Source of the DNA: Segatella copri
Lineage (GTDB): Bacteria > Bacteroidota > Bacteroidia > Bacteroidales > Bacteroidaceae
Assembly: GCF_026015625.1 (NCBI RefSeq)
Contig: NZ_JAPDVG010000001.1
Location: forward strand, 2,842,501 to 2,906,500
Length of the DNA: 64,000 nt
Reading direction: 5' to 3'
The notes under the pieces are model-generated. The model saw only the letters and a program-made list of their open reading frames with translations. It searched no databases and was not told where the DNA came from. Below, piece after piece: positions 45,573 to 54,354 of the stretch (position 1 is its first letter; every line of letters begins with the position of its first letter). The translations under genes were made by a program, and so were the position numbers.

Positions 45573-46835
45573 ATGGAATTAAAGAGAGTTGTTGTAACAG
45601 GTCTCGGTGCTGTGACTCCAGTTGGTAATACTCCTGAGGAAACTTGGGAGAGCCTCCTTGCTGGTAAGAGCGGTGCTGCGCCTATTACTCATTTCGATAC
45701 AACCCTTTTCAAGACCAAGTTCGCTTGCGAGGTTAAAGGCCTGAACATCAATGATTGGATTGATCGTAAGGAAGCTCGCAAGCTTGACCGTTATACCCAG
45801 TTGGCTATGATTGCTGCCATGCAGGGTGTAAAGGATGCTAATATCGATCTTGAGAAGGAAGACTTGAACAACGTTGGCGTTGTATTCGGTGTAGGTATCG
45901 GTGGTATCAAGACTTTCGAGGATGAGGTGAAGTACTATGGTACTCACGAGGAGAATGGTCCTAAGTTTAACCCATTCTTCATCCCTAAGATGATTGCAGA
46001 TATCGCTTCTGGTCAGATTTCCATCCACTTTGGATTCCACGGACCAAACTACACTACTACATCTGCATGTGCTTCTTCAAGCAATGCATTGGCTGATGCC
46101 TTCAACCTGATTCGTTTGGGTAAGGCAAACATCATCGTTAGCGGTGGTGCAGAGGCAGCTATCTGCGCTTGTGGCGTAGGTGGTTTCAATGCTATGCATG
46201 CATTGTCAACACGTAATGATGACCCAGAGCATGCTTCACGTCCGTTCAGCGCAAGCCGTGATGGATTTATCATGGGCGAGGGTGCAGGTTGCTTGATTCT
46301 CGAGGAACTTGAGCACGCTAAGGCTCGTGGTGCGAAGATTTATGCTGAGATGGTAGGTGAGGGCGAGAGTGCCGATGCTTATCACATCACAGCATCTCAT
46401 CCTGAGGGTCTTGGGGCTAAGCTCGTTATGGAGCGTGCACTTGCTGATGCCAATCTGAAGCCAGAGGACATTGACTATATCAATGTTCACGGTACATCTA
46501 CCCACGTAGGTGATATCTCAGAGGCTAAGGCTATCAAGGCTGTCTTCGGTGATGCAGCTTACAAGCTCAACATCAGTTCTACCAAGTCAATGACTGGTCA
46601 CCTCCTTGGTGCTGCTGGTGCAGTAGAGGCTATGGCTTGTGTTCTTAGTGTGAAGAACGATATCGTTCCTCCTACTATCAACCACGAAGAGGGTGATGAT
46701 GATCCAGAGCTCGATTACAACTTGAACTTTACCTTCAACAAAGCTCAGAAGCGTGAGGTTCGTGCTGCATTGAGTAATACTTTCGGATTCGGCGGTCACA
46801 ACTGCTGTGTAGTATTCAAGAAGTATGCTGAATAA
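45573..46835 (+). CDS. fabF: Beta-ketoacyl-ACP synthase II
   Basis: The 420-aa condensing enzyme elongates acyl-ACP with malonyl-ACP. The catalytic triad is visible: Cys in TTSACASSSNALADAF (about 165), His in YINVHGTSTHVGD (about 305) and His in TKSMTGHLLGAAGAVEAMA (about 343). The N-terminus RVVVTGLGAVTPVGNT and end ALSNTFGFGGHNCCVVFK are typical of KAS II. Its 3' end overlaps rnc by 11 nt, so translation is probably coupled. Confidence 0.97.
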   Translation: MELKRVVVTGLGAVTPVGNTPEETWESLLAGKSGAAPITHFDTTLFKTKFACEVKGLNINDWIDRKEARKLDRYTQLAMIAAMQGVKDANIDLEKEDLNNVGVVFGVGIGGIKTFEDEVKYYGTHEENGPKFNPFFIPKMIADIASGQISIHFGFHGPNYTTTSACASSSNALADAFNLIRLGKANIIVSGGAEAAICACGVGGFNAMHALSTRNDDPEHASRPFSASRDGFIMGEGAGCLILEELEHAKARGAKIYAEMVGEGESADAYHITASHPEGLGAKLVMERALADANLKPEDIDYINVHGTSTHVGDISEAKAIKAVFGDAAYKLNISSTKSMTGHLLGAAGAVEAMACVLSVKNDIVPPTINHEEGDDDPELDYNLNFTFNKAQKREVRAALSNTFGFGGHNCCVVFKKYAE

Positions 46836-47907
46836 TTTTATAGATAGGATAAAGCTCTCTTTCCGCAAGGATAAAGAGCTTTATTTGTCTTTATATGAAA
46901 TCCTCGGTTTTTATCCTCACGACATCAGCTACTACAAGATGGCGCTGTTGCACAAGAGCATCATGCACCGCAATTCTAAGGGAAAACCAGTGAACAACGA
47001 GCGGTTGGAGTTCTTGGGTGATGCGGTTTTGGATGCTGTAGTAGGAGATATCGTGTACCAGCATTTCCCTGGCAAGCGTGAGGGATTCCTTACCAATACC
47101 CGAAGCAAGCTAGTGCAGCGTGATACGCTGAATAAACTGGCACAGGAAATGGGCATCAACCAGCTGATTCTTTCTAATGGCCACAGTTCTTCTCATAACA
47201 GTTATATGGGAGGAAATGCGTTCGAAGCTTTGGTAGGTGCCATTTATCTGGACCGTGGTTACGATGCCTGCATGTATTTTATGCAGAAACGTATTCTGGC
47301 ACAAATGATAAACATCGATAAGGTGGCTTATAAGGAGGTTAACTTCAAGAGCAAACTCATCGAATGGAGCCAGAAAAACCGCGTGAAGCTGGATTTCGTT
47401 ATGCTAGACCAGCAAAAAGACAAGAATGGTAGCCCGATTTTCACCTATCAGGTTGTACTCGAAGGTGTTGAAGGTGGAGTAGGAAAGGGCTATTCCAAGA
47501 AGGAAAGCCAGCAGGTGGCTTCTAAGACTAGCTTGGAAAAACTGCGCAAAGAACCACAGTATATTGATGCTGTGTTCACAGCTAAGGCTAACCGCACCAA
47601 GATGGAAGAGGAACCTGTTGAAAACGTGCCTAACACAGAAGTGAAAGACGATTTCATCATCTCGCAGGATGCTGATGCACAAAACGCACCGGTAGAGGAG
47701 AAGCACATCAATGTTTTCAAAGAGGAGGTTTTCACAGAAAAATCTGCCGAAACTGCCCAGGAAACTGAAGTGCAGGTCGAGGTGAAGGATGAAAAGAAGG
47801 AGAGTGATGAGTTCGATTTGAGCGACATCACGGCTCAGCCTAAGGAATTATCAAGAGAAGAGATTATTGCCGCTGCCGAAGCGGCTGCTTTCGGTAACGA
47901 TGAGTAA
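46825..47907 (+). CDS. rnc: Ribonuclease III with long C-terminal extension
   Basis: The 360-aa protein carries the RNase III signature NNERLEFLGDAVLDAVVGDIVYQHFP (about 50-75), the second active-site helix GNAFEALVGAIYLDRGYDA, and a dsRNA-binding domain (FKSKLIEWSQKNRVKLDF ... SKKESQQVASKTSLEKL, about 172-245). Usual enzymes end near residue 230-250. Here about 110 more residues are low-complexity, acidic and rich in Glu, Val and Asp (EEEPVENVPNTEVKDDF and similar). The enzyme processes rRNA and other dsRNA. The tail is probably disordered. Confidence 0.95.
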   Translation: MLNNFIDRIKLSFRKDKELYLSLYEILGFYPHDISYYKMALLHKSIMHRNSKGKPVNNERLEFLGDAVLDAVVGDIVYQHFPGKREGFLTNTRSKLVQRDTLNKLAQEMGINQLILSNGHSSSHNSYMGGNAFEALVGAIYLDRGYDACMYFMQKRILAQMINIDKVAYKEVNFKSKLIEWSQKNRVKLDFVMLDQQKDKNGSPIFTYQVVLEGVEGGVGKGYSKKESQQVASKTSLEKLRKEPQYIDAVFTAKANRTKMEEEPVENVPNTEVKDDFIISQDADAQNAPVEEKHINVFKEEVFTEKSAETAQETEVQVEVKDEKKESDEFDLSDITAQPKELSREEIIAAAEAAAFGNDE

Positions 47908-47945
47908 ACTGTATCTCTTTCCGGATAGGAAATACGATTTTACAG

Positions 47946-47991
47946 AAGACTCCCATAAGATGGTAAATATCGCCACTTATGGGAGTCTTTT
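47946..47991 (+). terminator. Terminator after acpP-fabF-rnc
   Basis: GACTCCCATAAG and CTTATGGGAGTC form a perfect 12-bp stem with a 16-nt loop, followed by TTTT. It closes the operon. 47992-48054 is AT-rich with nothing else seen. Confidence 0.85.
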
Positions 47992-48054
47992 GTGTTGTAT
48001 ATTTCCTTTTTGTATACTTTATCTTACCCTTTTGTATTAAAAAATAGTAAAAAC

Positions 48055-48086
48055 TTTCTCTATATCAAAAGTTTGATTTACTTTTG
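48055..48086 (+). promoter_or_regulatory. Predicted promoter of the GH3-like gene
   Basis: TTTC at 48055-48058 and TACTTTTG at 48079-48086 are 20 bp apart. The start would be near 48093, 22 nt before the ATG at 48115. Confidence 0.5.
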
Positions 48087-48114
48087 CATCTACTTAAATG
48101 ATATATATCTAGAT

Positions 48115-49623
48115 ATGAGTTTAACAACGATAGTAAGTAACGTCTTCAAACCTCGGCAGAAGGAGTTGGAGAAGTATGTCTATGATGCAGAACATTTGCA
48201 GCATAAAGTGCTTATGCACCTTATAAATAAAGGAAAAAATACTGAATATGGTGTCAAGCATTTATTAAATACCACCAACAGTTATGATAAATTTGCACAG
48301 AATATTCCTGTCAATACCTACGAGGAGTTGAAGGGGGATATCGACCGTATGCGTCATGGCGAAAAGGATATTCTATGGCCGGGACTGGTAAAATGGTACG
48401 CCAAGTCATCTGGCACCACCAACGATAAGAGTAAGTTTATCCCGGTTTCTCATGATGGCTTGCATGGCATTCATTATGCCGGAGGCTTTGATGCTGTAGC
48501 CTATTATCTGCGCAATAATCCGAAGAGCAGACTCTTTGATGGCAAGAGTCTTATCTTAGGTGGAAGCCATTCGCCTAACTATAATGTGTCGGATAGTCTG
48601 GTGGGTGACCTGAGCGCTATCCTCATCGAAAATATCAATCCGCTTGCCAATCTGGTGCGTGTTCCTAAGAAGTCAACCGCTCTCCTGAGCGATTTCGAAG
48701 TGAAACGCGACCTTATTGCCCGCGAAACGATGAATAAGAACGTAACCAATATCTCGGGTGTTCCTAGCTGGATGCTTAGTGTGCTGGTGCGTGTCATGGA
48801 ACTTTCCGGCAAGAAGCATCTGGAAGAGGTATGGCCTAATCTGGAGGTATTCTTCCATGGCGGTATTGCCTTTACTCCTTACCGCAAGCAGTATGAACAG
48901 CTCATCACTTCGCCGAACATGCATTATATGGAGACTTATAATGCCAGCGAGGGATTCTTCGGACTGCAGGATGATCCGGCAGACCCAGCCATGTCGCTTA
49001 TGATAGATTATGATGTATTCTACGAGTTTATCCCTATGGACGAATTCGGCAGCGAGAATCCTACCGTTGTGCCTCTCTGGGGTGTTGAGGTAGGCAAGAA
49101 CTACGCTATGGTCATCACCACTTCCTGTGGTTTGTGGCGCTATCTCATCGGCGATACGGTTCAGTTTACCAGCAAGAATCCTTATAAGTTTGTCATTACC
49201 GGCCGTACCAAGTACTTTATTAATGCATTTGGCGAGGAACTGATCATGGATAATGCCGAGAAGGGATTGGCTTATGCCTGCGAGAAGACGGGTGCTCAGG
49301 TTTCTGATTATACCGCTGCGCCGGTTTATATGGACAGTAATGCCAAGTGCCGTCACCAGTGGCTCATAGAGTTCTCTCAAGAGCCAGCCAGCCTCGGTGA
49401 ATTTGCCAGTCTGTTAGACCAGAAGCTGCAGGAAATCAACAGCGATTACGAGGCCAAGCGCTTTCACGACGTTACCCTCCAGCATCTGGAGATAGTGAAG
49501 GCCAAGCCGGGACTCTTCAATGAATGGCTGAAGAGCAAGGGCAAGTTAGGTGGACAGCATAAGATTCCACGCTTGAGCAACAGCCGCAAGAACATTGATG
49601 AGATGCTCATGATGAACAAATAA
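48115..49623 (+). CDS. GH3 (auxin-responsive promoter) superfamily protein
   Basis: The protein is 502 aa from MSLTTIVSNVFKPRQKEL (41 codons are open upstream but run through the promoter). It has the ANL-type acyl-adenylate fold of plant GH3 acyl-amido synthetases: WYAKSSGTTNDKSKFIPVS is motif 1 (ATP loop), then YNASEGFFGLQDD, GLWRYLIGDTVQF with the conserved RYxxGD, and VITGRTKYFINAFGEELIMDNAEK. Bacterial members conjugate unknown acids to amines or amino acids. It lies alone, after the rnc operon. Confidence 0.88.
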   Translation: MSLTTIVSNVFKPRQKELEKYVYDAEHLQHKVLMHLINKGKNTEYGVKHLLNTTNSYDKFAQNIPVNTYEELKGDIDRMRHGEKDILWPGLVKWYAKSSGTTNDKSKFIPVSHDGLHGIHYAGGFDAVAYYLRNNPKSRLFDGKSLILGGSHSPNYNVSDSLVGDLSAILIENINPLANLVRVPKKSTALLSDFEVKRDLIARETMNKNVTNISGVPSWMLSVLVRVMELSGKKHLEEVWPNLEVFFHGGIAFTPYRKQYEQLITSPNMHYMETYNASEGFFGLQDDPADPAMSLMIDYDVFYEFIPMDEFGSENPTVVPLWGVEVGKNYAMVITTSCGLWRYLIGDTVQFTSKNPYKFVITGRTKYFINAFGEELIMDNAEKGLAYACEKTGAQVSDYTAAPVYMDSNAKCRHQWLIEFSQEPASLGEFASLLDQKLQEINSDYEAKRFHDVTLQHLEIVKAKPGLFNEWLKSKGKLGGQHKIPRLSNSRKNIDEMLMMNK

Positions 49624-49688
49624 AACAAGCTGCATGCTTCTTCCGCCTGAAGTTGAAGTGATGCTGCGATATTAAGAAGATATAAAGA

Positions 49689-51656
49689 ATGATTCAATTG
49701 AACGACATAAAGAGCAAGTTGAAGGCAAATTCACTGTTTCTGCCTTTCTACGTCTTAGCTTTCCTCATGTTGGCATCCTGTGCCAAGATGGGACAGCCGG
49801 ATGGTGGTTGGTTCGACGAAACTCCTCCTAAGGTGATTGGAGCTTCGCCAGCCGATAAGGGCGTAAATGTGAAGCAGAAGAAGGTGAATATCTATTTCGA
49901 CGAATATATCAAGGTAGATAATCCTACCGAGAAAGTGGTTGTTTCGCCTCCGCAGCTCGAAGTGCCTGAAATCAAGGCTTCGGGCAAGCATATTCAGATT
50001 TCTCTGGTAGATTCGCTTAAGCCGAATACTACCTATACCATCGACTTTTCCGATGCCATCAGCGATAATAACGAGGGCAATCCGATGGGAAACTATACCT
50101 ACAGTTTCTCTACCGGAGAGGTCATCGATACGATGGAGGTGTCGGGATATGTGCTCGAATCAGAGAATCTGGAGCCTATCAAGGGTATTCTGGTAGGTCT
50201 TTACGCTGATCATGCCGATTCAGCCTTCAAGACCAAGCCTATGCTGCGTGTAAGCCGTACCGACAGCCGTGGTCGCTTCGTCATAAAAGGTGTGGCTCCG
50301 GGCTCTTACCGCATCTATGCCCTGCAGGATATGGATGGCAACTATATGTTCAGCCAGAAAAGCGAAAAACTCGCTTTTTCTCATGATATTATCGTGCCGT
50401 CAAGCAAGCCGGATGTACGACAGGATACTACATGGATTGATTCCTTGCATATCAAGTCGATAGATCAGGTTAATTATACTCATTTCCTACCGGATAATGT
50501 AGTACTCCGTGCCTTTACCGAACTGGTTTCCGACCGCTTCTTCCTCAAGGCAGAGCGTCAGAAGGCCAACTGTTTCTCGCTCTATTACAGTTATGGTGAT
50601 TCTATCCTGCCACAGATCAAGGGCTTGAATTTTAATGAGAAAGATGCCTTTATTCTGGAAAAATCGGAGAAGAACGATACGCTTACCTATTGGCTCAAGG
50701 ATACGGCGCTGGTCAACCAGGATACGCTGAATATAGAGCTTACTTACCGTATGACAGACAGTACGGGCGTGCTCCGCAACCAGACTGATACGCTCGAAAT
50801 TCTTTCGAAGGAACCTTACGAAAAGCGTATGAAGGCGCAGGCTAAGGAACTGGAGAAATGGACCAAAAAGCAGGAAAAACTGAAGAAGAAGGGTGAACCT
50901 TATGATAGCGTGATGGCTGTAAAACCGCTTGATGTTCAGATGAGTGTCTCTTCTCAGCTCGATCCTGATAAGAATGTTATCTTCACCTTCAATACGCCGC
51001 TCGCCAAGGCCGATACGGCAGGCATTCATCTCTATGCCAAGCATGATACGCTATGGTATAGGGCGCCGATGGAGTTTAAGCCGCTGGGCAACCGCAAGTA
51101 TATTCTGAGAGGCGAGTGGCGTCCGGACATAGAATATAGTTTGGAGGTTGATTCTGCCGCGTTCCAGGACATCTACGGACTTGTATCTAAACCTGTGAAA
51201 CAGGGTTTCAAGGTCAATTCCCTGGATACTTACGGCACGCTGCTCATTAATGTAACTCACGATTTCGACAATCATCCGCTCCTCGTTCAGCTACTCAATG
51301 CGCAGGATCAGGTGGTGAAAGAAGTGAAGGCAGTGAACGGTGTAGCCGAATTCTATTATCTCAAGCCGGAGAAGTATTACATGCGTCTGATAGTAGACCG
51401 CAACGGCAACGGCAAGTGGGATACAGGCTGCTATGATAAGGATGAACAGGCAGAAGAGGTGTATTACTATCCAGACGTGATAGAATGCAAGGCTAAATGG
51501 GATTTAACTGAGAGTTGGGATCCTACGGCCCGTGAACTTTCCCGTCAGAAGCCTGGTGCCATTACCAAGCAGAAGCCTGATAAAGAAAAGAAAGTTAAGA
51601 ACCAGAATGCGCAACGTGCCAAGAAACTTGGCATCGAGTACATTCCTAAATTATAA
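49689..51656 (+). CDS. Large lipoprotein with N-terminal Ig-like domain
   Basis: The 655-aa protein has a lipoprotein signal (LAFLMLASC, Cys about 31). Next is a SbsA/Ig_5-type domain (PPKVIGASPADKGVNVKQKKVNIYFDEYIKVDN ... TYTIDFSDAISDNNEGNPMGNYTYSFSTG), a carboxypeptidase-like segment (GRFVIKGVAPGSYRIYALQDMDGN), more beta-rich regions, a Lys/Glu stretch (EKWTKKQEKLKKKGEP) and a second DRNGNGKWDTGCYD motif that looks like a calcium-type loop. It is conserved in Bacteroidetes without a firm function. It is on the cell envelope and 6 nt upstream of a DUF3108 gene in the same operon. Confidence 0.85.
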   Translation: MIQLNDIKSKLKANSLFLPFYVLAFLMLASCAKMGQPDGGWFDETPPKVIGASPADKGVNVKQKKVNIYFDEYIKVDNPTEKVVVSPPQLEVPEIKASGKHIQISLVDSLKPNTTYTIDFSDAISDNNEGNPMGNYTYSFSTGEVIDTMEVSGYVLESENLEPIKGILVGLYADHADSAFKTKPMLRVSRTDSRGRFVIKGVAPGSYRIYALQDMDGNYMFSQKSEKLAFSHDIIVPSSKPDVRQDTTWIDSLHIKSIDQVNYTHFLPDNVVLRAFTELVSDRFFLKAERQKANCFSLYYSYGDSILPQIKGLNFNEKDAFILEKSEKNDTLTYWLKDTALVNQDTLNIELTYRMTDSTGVLRNQTDTLEILSKEPYEKRMKAQAKELEKWTKKQEKLKKKGEPYDSVMAVKPLDVQMSVSSQLDPDKNVIFTFNTPLAKADTAGIHLYAKHDTLWYRAPMEFKPLGNRKYILRGEWRPDIEYSLEVDSAAFQDIYGLVSKPVKQGFKVNSLDTYGTLLINVTHDFDNHPLLVQLLNAQDQVVKEVKAVNGVAEFYYLKPEKYYMRLIVDRNGNGKWDTGCYDKDEQAEEVYYYPDVIECKAKWDLTESWDPTARELSRQKPGAITKQKPDKEKKVKNQNAQRAKKLGIEYIPKL

Positions 51657-51662
51657 AGAGTT

Positions 51663-52475
51663 ATGAAAACGATCAAATCATTCGGGATAGCATTATTGCT
51701 ACTTCTGGTCAGCACTACGGTGTCTGCCCAGTGTACCTTCCGTAATACAGCCTTCAAGTCGGGTGAGTTCCTTACTTACAATCTGTATTACAATTGGAAG
51801 TTTGTTTGGGTAAAAGCTGGTAATGCCAGTATGTCTATCGTCCAAACCACCCGTCATGGTAAGCCTGCTTATCGCGGTTCTCTTGTTACAAGAGGCAATA
51901 AGCGTGTAGATGATATCTTTGTGCTTCGCGACACTCTGCTCTGCTACAGCGGCACCGATATGGCGCCTATGTATTTCCGTAAGGGAGCTCACGAGGGCAA
52001 GCGCTATACGGTAGATGAGGTATTCTACAGCTATTCTGGCGGTAGGTGTCATCTCAAACAGCACCGTCAGCAGCATGATGGTAAGCATGTATGGAAGAAT
52101 GCCACCTACGATGATTGTGTTTTTGACATGATGAACATCTTCCTGCGTGCCCGCAGTTTCGATCCTGCCAACTGGAAGAAGGGTTATACCGTAAAATTCC
52201 CTATTGCTGATGGAAAGAACCGCACTCCAGCTCAGATAAAGTTTGATGGTAAGGTTACCATCAAGGCAGATAATGGTGTGAAGTACCGTTGCCTGCGCCT
52301 TGCCTATATGGAGTATGAGAATCGCAAGTATAAGAGAATCGTAGATTTCTATGTAACCGATGATGAGAATCATATTCCTATCCGTTTGGATATGTTCCTC
52401 AAGTTTGGTGCTGCCAAGGCATTCCTCGTAGGAATGAAGGGTGTGAGAAATCCGGTTTCTTCAATCGTGAAATAA
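51663..52475 (+). CDS. DUF3108 domain-containing exported protein
   Basis: The 270-aa protein has a signal peptide (SFGIALLLLLVSTTVSAQ). The mature part begins CTFRNTAFKSGEFLTYNLYYNWKFVWVKAGNASMS, the standard DUF3108 opening, and later has TYDDCVFDMMNIFLRARSFDP and DFYVTDDENHIPIRLDMFLKFG. The family is periplasmic or outer-membrane associated, with unknown function. It follows the lipoprotein gene by 6 nt. Confidence 0.9.
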   Translation: MKTIKSFGIALLLLLVSTTVSAQCTFRNTAFKSGEFLTYNLYYNWKFVWVKAGNASMSIVQTTRHGKPAYRGSLVTRGNKRVDDIFVLRDTLLCYSGTDMAPMYFRKGAHEGKRYTVDEVFYSYSGGRCHLKQHRQQHDGKHVWKNATYDDCVFDMMNIFLRARSFDPANWKKGYTVKFPIADGKNRTPAQIKFDGKVTIKADNGVKYRCLRLAYMEYENRKYKRIVDFYVTDDENHIPIRLDMFLKFGAAKAFLVGMKGVRNPVSSIVK

Positions 52476-52480
52476 GATAA

Positions 52481-52522
52481 AACAAAGCTCTCGGTGCATG
52501 ATGCATCGGGAGCTTTGTTATT
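52481..52522. terminator. Bidirectional terminator
   Basis: AACAAAGCTC and GAGCTTTGTT flank a smaller inner stem (GATGCATC-like). It lies between the convergent DUF3108 and histidine-kinase genes and can stop both. Confidence 0.8.
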
Positions 52523-52542
52523 AATATGGCTGTGCAAGCTGA

Positions 52543-53499
52543 TTATTTCGGCAGCGATATGGTGAACTCCGACCATTTGCCTTTTTCGCTCTTTACGCTT
52601 ACTTTGCCGCCATGGGCATTGATTACCTGCAGCACGTAGTTCAGGCCGATACCGAAGCCGCCACGGGTCTTCCGGGCGTCTCTTTCGTGCTCAGCAGCAC
52701 GCTCAAAGCGGTTGAAGATGGTTTTCAACTCACTTTTGGCTATGCCGATACCCTCATCGTATATCTTGATATATACATTTCTGTCATTCTCGGAGGTGGA
52801 AATCTGAATGTTGATTTCTTCCTTCGAGTATTTGGTGGCGTTATCTACTATATTGCTGATAGCCTCCTTCAGATATTCTTCATCTGCCAGTGCCGAAGTG
52901 GCTCCGAATAGGGTGGTGATTTGAATCGGTTTCGCCGATTTCGCCTTGTATTTATCCACCACATCCTCTATCATCGCCTCCAGATCTATTTCAGCCTTCT
53001 GGATACTCCGTTTACCATGTTCCAGTTTTGAGATGGTAAGTAGGCGGTTGATGAGAGCCAGCAGATGCTGTGCCTCGTCTTCTACGATACAGAAATATTT
53101 CTCCTTTATTTCCGGCTTCTTCTCCAGTACGCCGCTGTGCAGATATTTGGTTCCCATGATGATGGAGGTGAGCGGCGACTTCATGTCGTGAACCATTGCA
53201 TAGGAGAAATCCTCGCGCAGCAGGCGAACCCTTTCTTGCTCATCAATATAGTTGATTTGGTCGATAAGGCTCAGGATGATGACCACCGTGGTGAGGAGAG
53301 AGGTGAGAACGGTGAACTTGCTTTCGTAAAAGGCTGCGAGCAGGGCCTGTGCCCTGACATCCGGTGCCAGGTTCCAGGGTGTTTCAAACCCCATCTGGTG
53401 AACGGTCATCTCGAAGGAGTTCCACATCCAGAACAGCTGCATGCAGAGCACGGCTATCAGCGCCGTGGTGCTGAGTATTTTGGTTCTATTCGTTTTCAT
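52543..53499 (-). CDS. Two-component sensor histidine kinase
   Basis: The 318-aa protein has two N-terminal TM helices (about 10-30 and 63-82) around a short periplasmic loop of about 30 residues, no HAMP, then the DHp H-box FSYAMVHDMKSPLTSIIMGTKYL (His about 104) and a CATPase domain: N-box SNIVDNATKYSK, G1 YIKIYDEGIGIAKSEL, F-box FNRFERAAEHERDARKTRGGFGIGLNYV (G2). The small sensor loop suggests it reads the membrane or a partner protein. It overlaps the CPBP-like gene by 14 nt and shares an operon with a response regulator, the likely partner. Confidence 0.93.
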   Translation of the reverse strand: MKTNRTKILSTTALIAVLCMQLFWMWNSFEMTVHQMGFETPWNLAPDVRAQALLAAFYESKFTVLTSLLTTVVIILSLIDQINYIDEQERVRLLREDFSYAMVHDMKSPLTSIIMGTKYLHSGVLEKKPEIKEKYFCIVEDEAQHLLALINRLLTISKLEHGKRSIQKAEIDLEAMIEDVVDKYKAKSAKPIQITTLFGATSALADEEYLKEAISNIVDNATKYSKEEINIQISTSENDRNVYIKIYDEGIGIAKSELKTIFNRFERAAEHERDARKTRGGFGIGLNYVLQVINAHGGKVSVKSEKGKWSEFTISLPK

Positions 53500-54280
53500 C
53501 TTTCACAAGCATTTCAGGCAGTTTCCTGCTCAGGGCAGCGAATCCGCCTATGGTTAATGCCGTACCGGCTATCAGGAGCAATATGCCGAGCACTTTCGAT
53601 TCAAAATGGAAGGGAACCAGATTGGATACGAAATAAAGCACGAAGAGAATGATGGTGCTGCGTGTCTTGCCGTATATCCAGCTGCAATAGCAGAGGGTGA
53701 TAAAACCGAGCACGGTCAGATCTACATTGATATCACCACTGGGTGTTACCGACATCATGCTGGCTGGCAGCATCATGATCGAGAGCGTGAGCAGCTGCAC
53801 CCAACTCTTCTTGCCGCAGCGGATCAGTTCCTCCTGAATGGCGCCGAAGAATATGTAGGCAGATATAAACGATCCGTTGATATTAAAAGGCAGGAAGCCG
53901 AGATAGCTAATATCCATCATCTGCTTGGGAAGGAAGTCGAGATGGAAGAGATTCATGATGGAATAGAAGACCATGGTGAAGCCTAGAATCGGCATGGTGC
54001 AAATGGTCATCGCCTTCCATTTGGCTGCAGGAATCACCTTTCCAAGCGAGAACCTGGAGAATTTGTAATGTCCGAAGGTGAACCATACGATGAGTATGCC
54101 CAGAAATCCGATGACTATTATAAACGGATAGACGGATTCCTTCAGAGCTTCTATCTGCTGGCTGTGGGAGCCCGAATCCATGTTCATTGCCATGTAGAGT
54201 CCCACCAGGAATCCTCCCAGGAAGATGGTGATGAGATATTCTGCCAGAAACAGTATGTAGTATAATATCGCTTTCAGCAT
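53486..54280 (-). CDS. CPBP-like intramembrane protein with degenerate active site
   Basis: The 264-aa protein has seven to eight TM helices. The C-terminal half resembles CPBP (CAAX-protease/bacteriocin-processing) proteins: FFGAIQEELIRCG is where EExxxR should be, but it reads EELIRC, one residue short. The second motif (FxxxH) is missing: the equivalent helix, VQLLTLSIMMLPASMM, has no His. It is probably not a protease. It sits between a response regulator and its kinase, overlapping the kinase, so it may be an accessory membrane sensor. The family call is tentative. Confidence 0.55.
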   Translation of the reverse strand: MLKAILYYILFLAEYLITIFLGGFLVGLYMAMNMDSGSHSQQIEALKESVYPFIIVIGFLGILIVWFTFGHYKFSRFSLGKVIPAAKWKAMTICTMPILGFTMVFYSIMNLFHLDFLPKQMMDISYLGFLPFNINGSFISAYIFFGAIQEELIRCGKKSWVQLLTLSIMMLPASMMSVTPSGDINVDLTVLGFITLCYCSWIYGKTRSTIILFVLYFVSNLVPFHFESKVLGILLLIAGTALTIGGFAALSRKLPEMLVKDENE

Positions 54281-54354
54281 AATGATGTCTTTTCTGTCTT
54301 TTTTCTTTATTCTAATTTGATTCTCGTATGATGTTATGAGGGGGTGGGGGATGT

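Noticed and set aside
47902..48050. ORF of about 46 codons overlapping the end of rnc (ATGAGTAA)
   Set aside because: It runs through the intrinsic terminator at 47946-47991 and its second half is just hydrophobic AT-rich translation.
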